Shown one piece after another: positions 1-7,634 of a stretch of 30,508 bases of DNA. The notes beneath the pieces were generated by a model. The model was given only the letters and a program-made list of their open reading frames with translations. It was not told the origin of the DNA and did not search any database. Position numbers and translations under genes: made by a program. This stretch comes from a virus: the IMG/VR virus record IMGVR_UViG_3300031517_000001, positions 1-30,508 of that record; one strand, written 5' to 3'. Position 1 is the stretch's first letter. Every line of letters begins with the position of its first letter.

Positions 1-301
1 AGATCGCGCCGCCGACGACCCGCACCTCTGTTTCAACGCGCCCCGGAAACGCCTCGACCAGCAGCGCTTCGAGATGCGCGTGGATCGCGTCGCCGATCAG
101 TGCGGAAGGGCTGTCTGCGCGCGGCGCATCCGGCTCGCAGCCCAGCAGCCCGAAGGTGATGCGTCGGTCGCACGCGGAAATCTCGCTCGCGTACACCCGA
201 TCCCGCGCCGCGACCGGGCGGCGCTTCGCGGCGACGGCGGCGCGGATCGCGTCAACGAGCGGTTGCGGTTTTTGGATTTGGACGCCGAAAAAGGTGTTCA
301 T
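1..301 (-). CDS. Cas4/RecB-like PD-(D/E)XK nuclease, N-terminal part only
   Basis: This gene runs off the left edge, so only about 100 residues are visible. The ATG at 299-301 follows the polymerase stop by one base, and the Shine-Dalgarno GGAGG lies inside the last polymerase codons, so the two are translationally coupled. The readable part contains YASEISACDRR at about residues 37-47 and GDAIHAHLEALL at about 70-81. This is the order seen in Cas4/RecB-family exonucleases: an Ser-x-x-x-Cys-x-Arg motif followed by Gly-x-x-x-His-x-x-x-Glu. In that family the His begins the metal-binding active site, and the D and E-x-K residues follow further on, outside this window. Family membership rests on this pattern alone. 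Role inferred: DNA end processing or recombination beside the phage polymerase. Confidence 0.6.
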   Translation of the reverse strand, partial: MNTFFGVQIQKPQPLVDAIRAAVAAKRRPVAARDRVYASEISACDRRITFGLLGCEPDAPRADSPSALIGDAIHAHLEALLVEAFPGRVETEVRVVGGAI

Positions 302-302
302 T

Positions 303-2597
303 TCAGTATTTCCTCCAGTTCTTAGAAATCGGATTTGCTTCAACCGCAGGCGGGCACTGCGTCATATACCGCTGCGCAGCGTTCACCATCACTTGCTCCA
401 GCCAGCGCTGCGCCTCCGCTTCTGAAAGCGTTTCCGGTACGATAGCGAGCGCCTCATCGTAGATCGGCGCGACGATCATCCGCTCGATCCCCAACGTCGC
501 CTCAACCTCGCCCTCGCGCGGCGCGCAGAGACGGAAGGCGTCTGACATCGCTTGCGCCATCACCACCGCGTTGCCCCCTTGACAAGGGAAGTTCATCGCC
601 TGGCGCTGGATCGCGCCGCGCTGCCGCCACTGCTCGTTGTTCGACGCGGCAGGCTTCGGCAGCGTGAACCACCGGCGCAGACCGGCATACGTCGTGATGT
701 ATCCGGCGGTCGAACCGTCAGCGCGCCTGGCGCTCTGCTCGAACGGCGCGCGGGCGGCGTCCGCAAACCAGTTCGACAACACCGGATACACCGATCTGAA
801 GTCTCTAAAGAATTGTCCCGCCTCTTCGACCGACAGATGTAACTTCTTCGCCAGCCCTACCGGGGTGCCGCCGTAGAAGTAGAGGAAGGCGACGACCTTC
901 GCGGTCTGGCGCGTTGACTTCTTATACTTCTTACCGATAAGGTCGGCCAGCCCGCTCTCCAACACAAACCGCACCGTGCGCTGAGCGTCCCAGCCCGCCG
1001 GAATGATGTATCCCTCAACCAGCGTCTGCTGAAACGTCAACGTTGTCGGCTTCGGCTCCGCAACGTCGCCGCGCCGGAGGTGGAACATCAGCGCCGCAGT
1101 GACGCTGTGGTTGTCGCCGCCGGATCGGAACAACGCCAGCAACGCCGGGTCTTCTGAGAGATCGGCGGCGATGCGCTGCTCCATCGCGGCGTAGTCGGCG
1201 TTCACAAAAACGTACCCCTCCGGCGCGAGAAACGCGCTTCGGTAGTCGAGATCGTCCCCCTCGCCGCGCGGGATGTTCAGCAGATTGGGTTCGCCGCACG
1301 CGAACCGCCCGGTGTCCGCACCCGCGATCTTGAGGTTCGGGTGCACCCGCCCGGTCAGCGGGTGGATATGCGCGAGGAACGACCGCCCGTACGTCGTCAC
1401 CCGCTTCTGCCAGTGCGACCAGGTGCGGTAGAGGTCGAAAAACCGACGCCGCTCCGGATCGTCTTCGTACTCGCGTTCCGCCTCGCCCAACTCTTGCTTG
1501 TCAAGCGAGGCGATGTCAATCCCGCGCATCTTCGCCGCAGTTTTGACCAGTTCGCGCTTTGTCAAATCCTCCGGTTCGACGCCGAGGTACTCCGCGAACT
1601 GCTCAGCAGCAGCGCGCAGCCGCCGCTCCGCCTCGTCTGCTAACTCGTTCCAGCGGGCGGCGTCGATGCACAGCCCGCAGTACTCTATCGCTGCGGTCGG
1701 GACGGTGAGGCTGACGAACAGCCGCACCGCGTCCAGTACTCCCAGCGCCTCAGCGCGCTGCTGCTGGCGGCGTTGGATCGGGAAAAGAACCTCAACGTCT
1801 TTGAGCGCGTATTCCACTTGCTCCGGCGTCGGCTCCAGCACGTGCGGGTTGCTGAACGTCTCCCGCACGCTCTTATCAAGCGTTTCTCCAACCCAGCGCT
1901 CGGCTACTGCTGCGAGCGAGTGCGGAACGTCCAGCCCCAGCGTGATGACGCGATCCGCTACGACGACATCCCACGCGACGCGCGGAAAAACGCCGACGGT
2001 GTGCAGCACAAACTGCACATCAAAGGTGAGGTTCGCGCCGACCAGCGGCACGCGCTCGAATAGCGGAATGAAAACGTCGAGACCGACGCGCAGCGCGTTG
2101 AAGCAATAGGCGTCGCCGGACATCGTCGCGAATTGGACGAGGAAGATGCGCGAGGTGCGCGGGTCAAGCCCCGGGCGCACCGGGTCGTTGGCGTAGTCGC
2201 CGGTTTGGAGCAGACGGGCGACGTGGCGCATCACCCACGCCGGAACAACCTCGTCGTCAAGCGCTGCAAGCGCGTCCTCCAGATCGCCGATGCGCCGCGC
2301 CGAGGTCTTCCCGCCGCGCGGGGCGTCGGCGAGGAGACGCTGCAGGCGCTGCTTCTCGGCGAGGTGGTCAACCGGCGGGGGCAGCGGGTCGGGAAGGTCG
2401 TCGGGGTCGGGGTCAAACGTCAGACCCCACCGGTTGCGCTTGAGGTAGGTGAAATACGCCCGATACGCCGTTTTCGTCCGCTCCTTCGGGTAGTGAAAGA
2501 GCGGCTGCGTCTCGATATCGAACGCGAGCGCTTCGCATTCGAGCAGCGTCTGCACTGCGTCAAGCGCTTCGTCGCGGTGGTTGATATACTGCTTCAA
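303..2597 (-). CDS. polA-like: Family A DNA polymerase with 3'-5' exonuclease domain
   Basis: Replicative polymerase of the Pol I type, about 764 residues, without a 5' nuclease domain. The exonuclease motifs are visible in order: AFDIET near the start, GANLTFDVQF in the middle (N-x3-D), and YALKDVEVLF (Y-x3-D). The polymerase part follows with TGRFACGEPNLLNIPR, motif A NADYAAMEQRIA, motif B R-x3-K-x3-F-x3-YG (RQTAKVVAFLYFYG), and motif C IYDEALAI. Motif C has Tyr where most Pol I enzymes have His (HDE). About 60 residues of extra sequence separate motifs A and B. The chosen start is the TTG at 2595-2597, preceded by AAAGG; a longer frame to 2735 adds 46 residues with no family similarity. 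The TTG start overlaps the upstream nuclease gene by 38 bases. Phe at the nucleotide-selecting position of motif B is as in E. coli Pol I. Confidence 0.93.
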   Translation of the reverse strand: MKQYINHRDEALDAVQTLLECEALAFDIETQPLFHYPKERTKTAYRAYFTYLKRNRWGLTFDPDPDDLPDPLPPPVDHLAEKQRLQRLLADAPRGGKTSARRIGDLEDALAALDDEVVPAWVMRHVARLLQTGDYANDPVRPGLDPRTSRIFLVQFATMSGDAYCFNALRVGLDVFIPLFERVPLVGANLTFDVQFVLHTVGVFPRVAWDVVVADRVITLGLDVPHSLAAVAERWVGETLDKSVRETFSNPHVLEPTPEQVEYALKDVEVLFPIQRRQQQRAEALGVLDAVRLFVSLTVPTAAIEYCGLCIDAARWNELADEAERRLRAAAEQFAEYLGVEPEDLTKRELVKTAAKMRGIDIASLDKQELGEAEREYEDDPERRRFFDLYRTWSHWQKRVTTYGRSFLAHIHPLTGRVHPNLKIAGADTGRFACGEPNLLNIPRGEGDDLDYRSAFLAPEGYVFVNADYAAMEQRIAADLSEDPALLALFRSGGDNHSVTAALMFHLRRGDVAEPKPTTLTFQQTLVEGYIIPAGWDAQRTVRFVLESGLADLIGKKYKKSTRQTAKVVAFLYFYGGTPVGLAKKLHLSVEEAGQFFRDFRSVYPVLSNWFADAARAPFEQSARRADGSTAGYITTYAGLRRWFTLPKPAASNNEQWRQRGAIQRQAMNFPCQGGNAVVMAQAMSDAFRLCAPREGEVEATLGIERMIVAPIYDEALAIVPETLSEAEAQRWLEQVMVNAAQRYMTQCPPAVEANPISKNWRKY

Positions 2598-3006
2598 GCC
2601 GTACCATCCTTTCTCTAACGTCGTATTCTCGATGCTTCCGCAGCGCCCCGCGCCGCGTGCGCAGCCAGCGCGCAGTTGAGGGCGTGCGCAGCACATCGAA
2701 TATTGCCAGTCCGTCGAGGAAGAGAATAGCAGCATAGACGGGGATTGTCAAGCGCTTTGCCGCGTCAACGACGGATTGCGGCAGAATGGTGGTGCGGTAC
2801 GCATCAGAGCGCACCGACCGGCGCTTGACCTCCAGCGCCGCGATCGGACAATCGCCGTCCAGCAGTAGATAATCCAGCGGCGCGTAGGCGTCCAGCCGCA
2901 CCAGCGTCAGATCGAGACGATGCGGGTAGAGCAGCAGCGCCGCCGTCTGCGCGATCAGGCGTTCGTAGGGCAGCCCGAATGCGGCTTGTTCGTCAAACGA
3001 GCGCAC
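2560..3006 (-). CDS. Small PD-(D/E)XK-like endonuclease, possible Holliday junction resolvase type
   Basis: A protein of 148 residues starting at a GTG, 9 bases after the primase-helicase stop, with GGGGGCGG upstream. The core LDYLLLDGDCPIAALEVKRR matches the PD-(D/E)XK arrangement: an Asp in a beta strand, a short hairpin, then Glu-x-Lys. It is followed by an alpha-helical segment and a strand (VYAAILFLDG). This layout is shared by VRR-NUC, archaeal Hjc and other small phage nucleases; I cannot say which. The last 38 bases overlap the start of the polymerase gene, which places it in one operon with the primase-helicase and polymerase. Inferred role: processing of replication or recombination intermediates. 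Confidence 0.6.
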   Translation of the reverse strand: MRSFDEQAAFGLPYERLIAQTAALLLYPHRLDLTLVRLDAYAPLDYLLLDGDCPIAALEVKRRSVRSDAYRTTILPQSVVDAAKRLTIPVYAAILFLDGLAIFDVLRTPSTARWLRTRRGALRKHREYDVRERMVRLEAVYQPPRRSA

Positions 3007-3015
3007 CGCCGCCCC

Positions 3016-5922
3016 CTAGCGTACAGCAGCAGCAGCAGCCGTCACAACGCCGGACTTTCTTTTATTTCTATACGGTGTTGTGACAGGCGTTCCGAGAAAC
3101 TCAAACACCGGCGCGGCGCGGTCTGCGTACCGATTGCGGATGCCGGTCGTTCGTAGTCGAGCCCGCTCAACGTTGACCAGCCGGTAGACGCGCACCCGCT
3201 TCCCGCCGTCTACCCGCTGCTGTTTCCCTTCGATGTCGATGCCGATCCGCTGGAAGAGCGCGCCCACAAACGACATCGGCTTCCGGCGGAAGTCTTCGCG
3301 CACCTTGACCCCCAGCGCGGCGTGGATCAACAACCGGTTGCGCTCGACGAGATCGACAAACTCTTCGGTGATTGCAATTTCTGCACCTTCTTCAATCCGC
3401 AATTTCAGCGCGGCAAGCAGCATATTGAACCAGATCGCAAACAGCGCAAACCGGTTGCGGTCGGCGCTGAAACGCCGCGTCGCCTCCACCTCGTCCAGCG
3501 CCTTCGCAACCTCTGCGTCCTCCACCGCTGCAAGCCGTTGCGCCGCGCCGTATGCGCCGCGCTCGTCGTCGAGCACCAGATCGGCGTCAACGTCGATGCC
3601 GTAGCGCTCTTCCAGTTCGACCTTCCGCTCTGCGTCGCGCTTTTGCTCTTCCGTTTTCGCATCATCCGGCGTCGGCGCGTTGGCGATGCGCTCGGCTCGT
3701 TCGCGTTCGCGGGCGGCGCGCGCTTCGTTAAGCGTCCGGTGCATCTTACGTCGTTCGTCGCCGGTTATTTCCGGTTTGTCTCGGTCGTCGTGCACCTCGA
3801 CGCCCTCGGTGATATACGAACCGACAAAGTTCTCAAAGAACCGGTTCTTCTGCGCCGCAGTTTTGGCTTTGACAACACAGTACAGATCGAGATAGACGCG
3901 ATCCCACTCCGTCGCCGGTTCCGACGCGCCGTTCGCGCGCGAAATGCGGAAGTCATCTTCCAGTTCGCGCAGTTTCGCCAGATCGCGGTACGCCTCCGGC
4001 GATGTCGGTTCGTTCATTCGCTTGGTCTCAACGTACACGTTGATCTCGCGCTCAAGCGGATTGCGAATACGCCCCAGTTGCTGGCGGAAATCATCCACAT
4101 CGCCGACGCCGACGCCGTTTCTGGCGATCCCGAACAGTGCGAACCCCCCAACGTCAATCGAGACGCCGGTGCCGACGGACGGCGAATAAATGAATACATC
4201 AACGTCTCTCAGAATATCGTTGATGTGCTCAAGCGTTTCGTTGTTATTCTCGCTTGTTTCTGAGGTGATCTTCAGTATTCGCGCGTCCGGCAGAAACTGT
4301 CGGTAGAACAATTCCGCGCGGTCGGCGTCGGCGCGTGTGTTGCACGCAAGCGCGATTTTCCACGCATTGGTTTCGTACCACTCCAGCGACTTCTGGAGTA
4401 CGTCTTCCGGCGTTGGCAGTAGTACGAGATGGTCGATTGCGCGATGCGCGTACTCGTTTTCGACGTAGGCTATCGGCTGGTCGGGAAACGCAGACTGAAT
4501 GAACGTCAGCGTCGCTTCGCCAACATCGGCGTCGGCGAGAATGATCAGCCGCGCCTTGCGCAGGTGCTCCATCAGCGCGCCGACAGCCGAGACTTTGCGG
4601 CTTTTCAGATTGCGGTCGTTGACGATTGCTTTCAACACTTGTTCGATCTCGTCAACGATCACGAGATCATACGGCGCGTCTGTCTCGATTTTGTCGAGAC
4701 TGTGGATGGTCGTTGCGACGCGCGGGGCGTTGGTGATCCACTTTCCGTCTTCGTAGTACGGCGTGAGGTTCAGCCGCGCAGCGCTCTGGCGCACCAGCGA
4801 GACGCGGTGCCCCACAGACAACACGCGCGGGTAGCATTTCGCCGCCTCCGCCAGCCACTGTGTTTTCCCAGTTCCTTTTGCAGAACGAATTACAACGATG
4901 TTGGGGTACTGATCGTCGGGGTCAATCTCGATGTCGAGGTAGCGCTGATTGATGCGCATCGCGTCGGGCAGTTCCGGCGACGTAACGTACCCGCCGCGCA
5001 AGCCGGGGATCGTCCCTTCAAACCCGTACTGTCGGGCGAGGTTGACCAAGACGCCGATGCCGCTCTCGACGTGATCGGGCTTCCGGTGCTTTTCCCAATC
5101 ATACGTCCAACCGTCGAGCACCTCGGTCGCGTCCTCTTCCGGCAGCGCGGACTGGATCGCCCACACCGCCGCCAGCCACATATTGTACTCAAGTCCGTCT
5201 CCCGGTATATACCGCAGCAACGTCTCGATTGTCTCGCGCGTCGCCGCGCCGCCGACGCGCTTCGGCGCAAGGAGCGGACGGCGGGCGAACGCGGCGAAAT
5301 CGGCGAGGTCGTAGTAGCGGTCGCTGTTGCGGATGACGGTGACGGGCTTCTTCTGCGGTCGCTGCTTCCAGTTGTAACTCCCGATCACCCGGATCGACCG
5401 CGCCGCGTCGCTCGTGTTGTCGAGCGTCCAGCCGTAGCGCGCGGCGGTGATGCGCAGTTGCGCCTCGACGCCCGCTTGCACCGGCGCAACGTCATTGACC
5501 CAACGCGGTTCGCGCAGAACCCACATCGGCATCAGACCGTTGCCGGTGTGGACGACGAGCGTCGGTTCCGGCAAGCCGCTTTCCTTCAACAGCCGGAGTG
5601 CGTCGTCTTTCGACGCGGGGAGTTCGTCTTTCGCGTGCGCGTCGGAACGGATGTCGATGTCGGCGGTGATGACGCGCTGGAGGTGTGCAAGTTTGGCGCT
5701 GCCGGACGATCCGGGGTCTGGAATCTTATTCTGCGACGCGCGCTTGATGTAGATGTCGTATACGAGGTGTTTCTCGATATGCTTGACGATTTCGGCGCGC
5801 TGCGAGAGGCTGAATGTCTGACATTTGAAGCGACCGTCGGTCAACTTGACGCTGACGGTCGTATATGCGTCGGCATCGTCGCCGTACAGTAAGTCGAGGT
5901 AATCTGCAATTGAGATGGACAT
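3016..5922 (-). CDS. Primase-helicase replication initiator (AEP primase, PriCT-2-like, SF2 helicase; resembles CyRepA1-type proteins)
   Basis: A 968-residue replication protein. Residues about 1-220 look like an archaeo-eukaryotic primase: ADIDIRSD near 87-94 would hold the catalytic Asp pair, and RVIGSYNWK near 178-186 the late motif. Residues about 230-300 resemble a PriCT-2 domain (MWLAAVWAIQ). A helicase core follows: Walker A SAKGTGKT at 347-354, Walker B VIVDE at 421-425, an ACNTRADAD strand near 527, and motif VI-like QQLGRIR at 614-620. This order is known from plasmid replication proteins of the CyRepA1 family and from origin-binding helicases. The C-terminal tail, from residue 947, is encoded by a palindromic element (VTTPYRNKRKSGVVT) followed by a short Ala run. 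The ATG is preceded by AAGGAG. It has its own promoter at 6009-6037. Specific origin binding is inferred, not seen. Confidence 0.8.
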   Translation of the reverse strand: MSISIADYLDLLYGDDADAYTTVSVKLTDGRFKCQTFSLSQRAEIVKHIEKHLVYDIYIKRASQNKIPDPGSSGSAKLAHLQRVITADIDIRSDAHAKDELPASKDDALRLLKESGLPEPTLVVHTGNGLMPMWVLREPRWVNDVAPVQAGVEAQLRITAARYGWTLDNTSDAARSIRVIGSYNWKQRPQKKPVTVIRNSDRYYDLADFAAFARRPLLAPKRVGGAATRETIETLLRYIPGDGLEYNMWLAAVWAIQSALPEEDATEVLDGWTYDWEKHRKPDHVESGIGVLVNLARQYGFEGTIPGLRGGYVTSPELPDAMRINQRYLDIEIDPDDQYPNIVVIRSAKGTGKTQWLAEAAKCYPRVLSVGHRVSLVRQSAARLNLTPYYEDGKWITNAPRVATTIHSLDKIETDAPYDLVIVDEIEQVLKAIVNDRNLKSRKVSAVGALMEHLRKARLIILADADVGEATLTFIQSAFPDQPIAYVENEYAHRAIDHLVLLPTPEDVLQKSLEWYETNAWKIALACNTRADADRAELFYRQFLPDARILKITSETSENNNETLEHINDILRDVDVFIYSPSVGTGVSIDVGGFALFGIARNGVGVGDVDDFRQQLGRIRNPLEREINVYVETKRMNEPTSPEAYRDLAKLRELEDDFRISRANGASEPATEWDRVYLDLYCVVKAKTAAQKNRFFENFVGSYITEGVEVHDDRDKPEITGDERRKMHRTLNEARAARERERAERIANAPTPDDAKTEEQKRDAERKVELEERYGIDVDADLVLDDERGAYGAAQRLAAVEDAEVAKALDEVEATRRFSADRNRFALFAIWFNMLLAALKLRIEEGAEIAITEEFVDLVERNRLLIHAALGVKVREDFRRKPMSFVGALFQRIGIDIEGKQQRVDGGKRVRVYRLVNVERARLRTTGIRNRYADRAAPVFEFLGTPVTTPYRNKRKSGVVTAAAAAVR
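3041..3084 (-). repeat. Palindromic element copy 1, in frame inside the primase-helicase gene
   Basis: 44 bases with arms GTCACAACGC and GGTGTTGTGAC, extended inward by CCG/CGG to a 12-bp stem with one G-T wobble. It encodes residues 947-961 of the helicase, VTTPYRNKRKSGVVT. It sits near the extreme C-terminus, where an insertion is likely to be tolerated. Confidence 0.92.
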
Positions 5923-5969
5923 ATACTTCTCCTTCCCCTAAGCCCGGGCGTCCTACTATAAGATAAGAC

Positions 5970-5988
5970 GCGGCGAGCGCCGCTTTTT
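5970..5988 (+). terminator. Hairpin with T-run in the leader of the primase-helicase gene
   Basis: On the plus strand GCGGC-GAGC-GCCGC is followed by TTTTT, which looks like a small intrinsic terminator. No plus-strand gene precedes it. It lies in the minus-strand 5' leader between the promoter and the ATG. It could stop antisense transcription into the divergent promoter region, or act as a leader hairpin. The stem is short, so this is tentative. Confidence 0.35.
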
Positions 5989-6008
5989 ATTCTGCTACGC
6001 CGATCCTT

Positions 6009-6037
6009 ATTCTAGCACACAAGTTCCCGTCTGTCAA
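6009..6037 (-). promoter_or_regulatory. Sigma70-type promoter for the primase-helicase operon (divergent pair A)
   Basis: Read on the minus strand: TTGACA at 6037-6032, 17 bases, then TAGAAT at 6014-6009. It lies 87 bases upstream of the primase-helicase ATG and back to back with the plus promoter at 6073-6101. Confidence 0.85.
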
Positions 6038-6045
6038 TGGCTTTT

Positions 6046-6069
6046 GGCGGGAAATTTGTCGAAATTCGG
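6046..6069. promoter_or_regulatory. Shared GAAATT box between divergent promoters, copy A
   Basis: GGCGGGAAATTTG followed by TCGAAATTCGG. GAAATT occurs at 6051 and 6061, spacing 10. It lies between the two outward-facing -35 boxes. Nearly the same sequence lies in the same position at 22461-22483 and 24608-24640, so it is probably an operator or activator site. Confidence 0.65.
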
Positions 6070-6072
6070 CTC

Positions 6073-6101
6073 TTGACAAACCGGCGGGCGTGTGGTATAG
6101 T
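6073..6101 (+). promoter_or_regulatory. Sigma70-type promoter, plus strand (divergent pair A)
   Basis: TTGACA at 6073-6078, 17 bases, TATAGT at 6096-6101, with TGG immediately before the -10 (extended -10 type). It drives the gene at 6137. Confidence 0.9.
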
Positions 6102-6136
6102 ATAGGCGTGATAACTAGTACATAAGGAGGACAACA

Positions 6137-6445
6137 ATGCTCAAGGTTGATTGGATTGGACACGGGATCGTTATCGTTGACGACGGGAACGGGAACGTAG
6201 ACATTCGGTATCTGGTTAGCGATTTCCTTCGCGGCACCGGGTATTCCGAAGAGGTGGAGCGGCTGGTTCGCGTTCTTTTCGACCTTCGCGCGGTTGGGTT
6301 GGAGGCTCGTCAGACTGATGGTCGTTGGAACGCGACCGCTACTATCGAGATTGACGCTTGGACGGTTGTACCCCACGCAGGCGAAGGTGACACTATAATG
6401 GACGCGCTGAGCAATCTTATTTGCAACATCATCAAAAAGGACTAA
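6137..6445 (+). CDS. Small early protein, GEGDT family member 1
   Basis: 102 residues; ATG preceded by AAGGAGG. Function unknown. The C-terminal half reads as beta-beta-alpha: ARQTDGRWNATATIEID, then AGEGDTIMDALSNLI. The same pattern (Trp-containing strand, then G-E-G-x-T-x3-A-[IV]) recurs in the next two genes, which are therefore paralogues. The fold outline resembles HicB-like and phage ABA-sandwich domains, where a short strand leads into a 'GdTp-x-x-A' helix; this is pattern recognition only. The gene is a self-contained cassette with its own promoter and terminator, as expected of a phage moron gene. It is divergent from the primase-helicase and shares its regulatory box. Confidence 0.8.
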   Translation: MLKVDWIGHGIVIVDDGNGNVDIRYLVSDFLRGTGYSEEVERLVRVLFDLRAVGLEARQTDGRWNATATIEIDAWTVVPHAGEGDTIMDALSNLICNIIKKD

Positions 6446-6459
6446 CATTCCCCGCCTTC

Positions 6460-6493
6460 GCGCCCCGGTACATCGCCGGGGCGCTTTTCTTTT
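6460..6493 (+). terminator. Intrinsic terminator after the 6137 gene
   Basis: GCGCCCCGG and CCGGGGCGC form a 9-bp perfect stem around a 7-base loop, followed by TTTTCTTTT. Confidence 0.93.
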
Positions 6494-6506
6494 CCCTTCT
6501 CTCCTC

Positions 6507-6535
6507 TTGACAACCGCGCTGAAGCGCGGTATACT
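6507..6535 (+). promoter_or_regulatory. Sigma70-type promoter with a dyad in the spacer
   Basis: TTGACA at 6507-6512, 17 bases, TATACT at 6530-6535. The spacer holds a perfect dyad CCGCGC-TGAA-GCGCGG, which would place a repressor site between -35 and -10. Confidence 0.9.
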
Positions 6536-6572
6536 GTTGGTGTGACAATCATCTATCATAAGGAGGTGTACA

Positions 6573-6926
6573 ATGCTCAAGTCGGTCAAAATCGAACGGT
6601 TCAAGGAATACTCTGAGTTGATGCGCGTCGTATCGCGCTCCGAGGCTTGCCCGGCGACGAACAAAGATCGGATTGTTCCGCTCAACTACGAACTGCTGAT
6701 CGGGTCTCATTTACCCGAATCAGATTGGCATCGTTTGGGCGCTCTAGTTGTTGCCCTCTTCCGAAGTTTCGCCGTCGTCGATGTTGAAGTTTGGCAGACC
6801 GACGCCGGCATTTGGGTCGCCGATGCGCTCGTCGATTTCGGGGGCGTTCGGCGACTGCGGAAGGGCGAGGGCGACACCCCGCTGCACGCGGTGATCGAAC
6901 TCATCACCGATATTCAACGCTACTAA
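6573..6926 (+). CDS. Small early protein, GEGDT family member 2
   Basis: 117 residues; ATG preceded by AAGGAGG. Function unknown. It is a paralogue of its neighbours: VEVWQTDAGIWVADALVDF aligns with the strand region of the previous gene, and KGEGDTPLHAVIELI with its helix. The N-terminal 45 residues differ. The cassette has its own promoter and terminator and lies between two similar cassettes. Host takeover or superinfection functions are common for such genes, but nothing in the sequence shows which. Confidence 0.8.
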   Translation: MLKSVKIERFKEYSELMRVVSRSEACPATNKDRIVPLNYELLIGSHLPESDWHRLGALVVALFRSFAVVDVEVWQTDAGIWVADALVDFGGVRRLRKGEGDTPLHAVIELITDIQRY

Positions 6927-6946
6927 CCCTCGCTTCCTCGCTTTCG

Positions 6947-6980
6947 GCGCTCCGCACCAAATGCGGGGCGCTTTTCTTTT
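6947..6980 (+). terminator. Intrinsic terminator after the 6573 gene
   Basis: GCGCTCCGCA pairs with TGCGGGGCGC (one T-G pair) around a 4-base loop, followed by TTTTCTTTT. Confidence 0.9.
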
Positions 6981-6985
6981 CCCTC

Positions 6986-7014
6986 TTGACAACCGCGCGA
7001 TAGTGCGGTATACT
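6986..7014 (+). promoter_or_regulatory. Sigma70-type promoter with a dyad in the spacer
   Basis: TTGACA at 6986-6991, 17 bases, TATACT at 7009-7014. The spacer carries CCGCGC-GATA-GTGCGG, a near-perfect dyad in the same place as in the 6507 promoter. Confidence 0.9.
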
Positions 7015-7051
7015 ACAAGCGTAATCGCAATCACACTAAAGGAGGTCAACG

Positions 7052-7447
7052 ATGAAGACTATCTATCACACAAAAGACGTTTGGATGAACCGCTACTCAA
7101 TCAAAATTGAACCAATCCCCGGAACCTGGGACGCGCACGTTCGGGTGTACTACAATGAGACCCCAGAGAAAAACGATCAGTGGCAAGCCTGCTGGGGCGC
7201 GGATAACTTCCTTTCCACAACCCCGATCCCGGCGATAGATCGCCGAGAAACGGCGAAGGCTATCGAAAATCTTATCGTTTACTACGGTCTCGTTGACATC
7301 ACACTATTTGATACACGCGACGGGTGGGGCGTACACATCACCCTCTGCCCAGAACTCGAAAATCAATATCTTCGCGGCGAGGGCGCAACGCCCGCCGACG
7401 CGATCCGCAACAGCGCTCCGTACCCGCCGCCGCTGCGGAATGTGTAA
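7052..7447 (+). CDS. Small early protein, GEGDT family member 3
   Basis: 131 residues; ATG preceded by AAAGGAGG. Function unknown. It shares the strand-helix signature of the two genes before it: ITLFDTRDGWGVHITL, then RGEGATPADAIRN. The N-terminal half is longer and rich in Trp and Tyr. The protein ends in a short Pro-rich tail. It is the last of three autonomous cassettes and converges on the end of the late operon. Confidence 0.8.
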   Translation: MKTIYHTKDVWMNRYSIKIEPIPGTWDAHVRVYYNETPEKNDQWQACWGADNFLSTTPIPAIDRRETAKAIENLIVYYGLVDITLFDTRDGWGVHITLCPELENQYLRGEGATPADAIRNSAPYPPPLRNV

Positions 7448-7468
7448 CGCCCTCCGTCTCACCGAAAA

Positions 7469-7502
7469 CGCCTCAGTGAGCAACTGGGGCGCTTTTCTTT
7501 TT
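7469..7502 (+). terminator. Terminator between the 7052 gene and the converging late operon
   Basis: CGCCTCAG pairs with CTGGGGCG, followed by TTTTCTTTTT on the plus strand. It overlaps the last codons of the small minus-strand gene ending at 7473. On the minus strand the hairpin has no T-run, so it mainly serves the plus gene. Confidence 0.8.
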
Positions 7503-7634
7503 CCTCGCCCGTCGTCCCCGCTCAATCCGCACCATCAGCAGCACCAGCACCGCCGTCGCTGCGACTTGCGCCGCGTCGGGGTGAACGAACGCGAGTGCGA
7601 ACGCGCTGATAAGCAACAGAACGTCGAGTTTCAT
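7473..7634 (-). CDS. Very small two-helix membrane protein at the end of the lysis cassette
   Basis: 53 residues. ATG at 7632-7634 overlaps the stop of the upstream gene as ATGA, with GGAGG 7 bases before it, so it is translationally coupled. Two hydrophobic stretches (about residues 5-18 and 22-34) flank a short HPDAAQ turn, followed by a strongly basic tail (RIERGRRARKKK). The shape and the place next to the endolysin suit a holin, antiholin or other lysis accessory. The gene is small but its start, coupling and position support it. Confidence 0.7.
   Translation of the reverse strand: MKLDVLLLISAFALAFVHPDAAQVAATAVLVLLMVRIERGRRARKKKSAPVAH

Noticed and set aside
3322-5892. Long plus-strand frames opposite the primase-helicase gene
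   Set aside because: Shadow frames of a gene with clear helicase motifs; rich in Arg, no recognisable domain.
5987-6685. Minus-strand open frame across the first promoter and two small genes
   Set aside because: It runs through strong plus-strand promoters, terminators and two well-supported genes, with no ribosome site.
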